Part shown: positions 62,491 to 64,000 of the stretch, in pieces | Layout of the letters: every line of letters starts with the position of its first letter | Position numbering within the stretch: position 1 is the stretch's first letter | From: Promethearchaeota archaeon Loki_b31 | Lineage (GTDB): Archaea > Asgardarchaeota > Lokiarchaeia > Sigyniarchaeales > SOKP01 | Direction of reading: 5' to 3' | NCBI GenBank assembly: GCA_005222975.1 | Contig: NJBI01000002.1 | Coordinates: 62,001 to 126,000 of the forward strand | DNA length: 64,000 nt | The notes under the pieces: model-generated | The model's database searches: none | The model's input: only the letters and a program-made list of their open reading frames with translations | What the model was told of the DNA's origin: nothing | Made by a program: the position numbers and the translations under genes

Positions 62491-63722
62491 CACATTTTAC
62501 TTGATTTATTCGATTCTTCTCTATTCCACATATCAAATTGTTTCTCTAATTCATCAATAAAATCTGAAATTCTTTCTTGATGTATGTTTATGTAATCTCC
62601 ATCAATTGTGAAACCAAATTGATCTGCCCAATCAATTAATTTCTCGCTGAATTCCTTGGGGTCTAATTTTAAGAAATCCCTGAACATATTAATTCGCATC
62701 CGGGTAGAAACACTCATCATTTTCTTAACTTTATCTATGAAGGCTCGTTCTTTTTTCTTGCGTTCCATCTCGAGCTCCTTTTTTGCCATTACCATGCGTA
62801 CAGCTTGTTCCTGAGTTCTTGTAGAGGTCGATCTATGAGTAACTGATGATCCTGTTGGTTTCCACGGCTTCTTTCTATATATAGTTTTTTCATGTTTATG
62901 TTTACTGTAATAATATAATGCGCCTCCAATGATTGGCGCAAATCCAGCGATACAGATGAAGATTATCCATCCAATATCCAAGTTTATACCGCCTATACCA
63001 AGGATATTTAGCTTGTAAGTTCCTTCATATTGCATCAATAAAAGAATTCCAGCATTAGGATGTGAAGTTAAATCATCATTTCCAACTGGCCCTGAATTAA
63101 TCTGATTGAAATTTTTAGCCTCGCTTGAATTCCTATTTATCAAGGTCCATGCCCGACAATTCCCATCTTTAGTTTGACTGACATCATTAGAAGGTATAAT
63201 GAAATGAATAACTGAATATCCCCAATCATTATCATTGAATTGAGTGGTTATTCCATTACTAATTTCTGTCGAAGAACATAACCTTGCTTTAAATATACCA
63301 ATTTTATGGTCTTGTATTACGTTATCCCATAATAAATAGAAATTTTTGGAAGTCATTGGGGCAAAACACATCCACTCCCCCTCAATATTAGATGTAATTT
63401 CCCCCGTGAAATCTGAATTATCATATAATGCCATTATTAAAGTACGCCATGAATTACAAATAAAATAAACTTCTCCTGCTTCAAGAAAAAACTGCAAATA
63501 AAAGGTATGTCCAATTCCAGAATTTTGAACTTGATAATATTCATCTATAGTTAAAATAGTTGGATTCATTGGTTCTTCACTGAAAATTACCGAAGTTGGA
63601 AGTGATTGTTTAAGACAATGCTCTGATTTTGACTTAATATCAACCATAGGAAATAACCAAATTATTGAAATTGAAAGAGTAAAAACAAAAATAACAATAA
63701 AGAATCTTTTTGAGCTATTCAT
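62490..63722 (-). CDS. single-pass receptor-like membrane protein with C-terminal helical domain
   Basis: The 410-residue protein has an N-terminal signal anchor (about 7-26, FFIVIFVFTLSISIIWLF). An external beta-rich region follows at about 30-245 with a few cysteines, and a second membrane segment is at about 252-272. The basic cytoplasmic part (about 273-410) contains SVTHRSTSTRTQEQAVRMVM, a coiled stretch of K/E residues (about 315-330), and a helical domain (about 340-400: MRINMFRDFLKLDPKEFSEK, then DGDYINIHQERISDFIDELE). This resembles the winged-helix/PCI-like tail seen in Asgard membrane proteins. The function is unknown. It sits between two copies of a zinc-ribbon fragment. Confidence 0.68.
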   Translation of the reverse strand: MNSSKRFFIVIFVFTLSISIIWLFPMVDIKSKSEHCLKQSLPTSVIFSEEPMNPTILTIDEYYQVQNSGIGHTFYLQFFLEAGEVYFICNSWRTLIMALYDNSDFTGEITSNIEGEWMCFAPMTSKNFYLLWDNVIQDHKIGIFKARLCSSTEISNGITTQFNDNDWGYSVIHFIIPSNDVSQTKDGNCRAWTLINRNSSEAKNFNQINSGPVGNDDLTSHPNAGILLLMQYEGTYKLNILGIGGINLDIGWIIFICIAGFAPIIGGALYYYSKHKHEKTIYRKKPWKPTGSSVTHRSTSTRTQEQAVRMVMAKKELEMERKKKERAFIDKVKKMMSVSTRMRINMFRDFLKLDPKEFSEKLIDWADQFGFTIDGDYINIHQERISDFIDELEKQFDMWNREESNKSSKM

Positions 63723-63730
63723 TAAATGAA

Positions 63731-64000
63731 TTATAAAATCTTTTTCTTTATAAATTTACTCAAATTCAATTTTTTACGATTTTTAATCATTTTTTGAATG
63801 CCACAAATTTTACACCAATGCCCATTTTTAATACTATGAGGAGTTGCCCACCATTTATGATTACATTTTCCACATTCCCATCGTAATTTTACATGAACTC
63901 CAAAATATCTTTTAGATAAACAAAAACCATTTCTTGATTTAGCTATTTCATACATTTCTTGAATTTTATCTGGAGGCGATATATCAAGAGTTCTCCAATC
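63731..64000 (-). CDS. zinc-ribbon repeat protein, N-terminus off window
   Basis: The frame is open to the last base of the window, so the start is outside; an internal ATG lies at 63953-63955. The visible 89 residues are DWRTLDISPPDKIQEMYEIA, a zinc ribbon (RWECGKCNHKWWATPHSI, then CKICGIQKMIKNR), and a lysine-rich tail ending KFIKKKIL. The CxxC plus CxxC pattern binds one zinc. Such ribbons often occur repeatedly in DNA-binding or mobile-element proteins. The same domain recurs at 62142-62490. Confidence 0.68.
   Translation of the reverse strand, partial: DWRTLDISPPDKIQEMYEIAKSRNGFCLSKRYFGVHVKLRWECGKCNHKWWATPHSIKNGHWCKICGIQKMIKNRKKLNLSKFIKKKIL
63777..63881. repeat. direct repeat copy 2 (zinc-ribbon fragment)
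   Basis: This is the second copy of the repeat starting at 62146, within the zinc-ribbon protein that runs off the window. The first 39 bases are identical to copy 1. This copy is in a longer, apparently intact frame, so it is the likely parent of the disrupted one. Confidence 0.75.

Noticed and set aside
62142-64000. Insertion sequence or integron bracketed by the direct repeats
   Set aside because: No transposase, no terminal inverted repeats and no target-site duplication are visible. The repeats are coding fragments.

Overview
The window is a stretch of AT-rich, gene-dense archaeal chromosome. It most likely comes from an Asgard archaeon of the Lokiarchaeia type. It carries a full-length eukaryote-like actin (6678-7823), a Ras/Rab-like small GTPase (31634-32179), a possible gelsolin-like membrane protein (49146-49931) and a PP1/PP2A-type phosphatase (52439-53335). 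Archaeal informational genes sit among them: RpoK, aEF-1beta, RIO2, an Sm-like protein and a Hef nuclease-helicase. Several bacterial-type genes are also present, notably mutL, mutS and msrA. I saw no rRNA, CRISPR array, integrase or transposase.

Layout. Positions 1-6.2 kb hold the end of a class III aminotransferase, Hef, a tRNA-Val with two odd insertions, rpoK, an acetyltransferase and a leucine-rich-repeat protein. The actin gene follows, behind a 453-base AT-rich spacer. Positions 8-10.2 kb are a decaying patch: several frames look coding but lack a usable start, and two truncated genes abut head to head near 9.98 kb.

Positions 11.5-24.2 kb are one long minus-strand operon. Its transcription order is HdrC, HdrB, HdrA (split in two genes), MvhD with a C-terminal extension, a second HdrA (fused, 1004 residues), a second MvhD, FlxC, FlxB, FlxA and an FrhB-like protein. 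This is a flavin-based electron bifurcation or confurcation machine. It would link NAD(P)H (FlxA), a deazaflavin or ferredoxin (FrhB-like) and a disulfide-type acceptor (HdrBC). No hydrogenase catalytic subunit is present. Just upstream on the same strand are three tandem mini-proteins sharing eight cysteines, then a 668-base spacer with repeated TGATCA motifs, and a divergent Lrp-type regulator. This cysteine-array/Flx-Hdr/Lrp neighbourhood is the best candidate for an undescribed system.

Positions 26-43 kb mix a GMP synthase-like ATP pyrophosphatase, MsrA, an acyl-CoA synthetase, the small GTPase, hydrolases, a zinc ribbon/aEF-1beta pair, MutL, a membrane glycosyltransferase-like protein, MutS and an enoyl-CoA hydratase homologue. 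Positions 43-49 kb encode a four-subunit 2-oxoacid:ferredoxin oxidoreductase whose gamma gene is separated from delta-alpha-beta by an opposing five-PAS histidine kinase. Positions 49-57 kb carry the gelsolin-like protein, RIO2, a methyltransferase, an Sm-like protein, the PPP phosphatase, a solitary adenine DNA methyltransferase and an unrecognised iron-sulfur pair. The last 7 kb hold a sugar:cation symporter-like MFS protein, small acidic and zinc-binding proteins, an ATP-grasp enzyme and a membrane protein flanked by two copies of a zinc-ribbon fragment.

Metabolically, the window fits an anaerobe that oxidises 2-oxoacids and probably fatty acids through ferredoxin, CoA and NAD(P)H, and balances electrons through the Flx-Hdr complex. 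Internal operon genes often have a GGAGG-like Shine-Dalgarno, and GTG and TTG starts are common.
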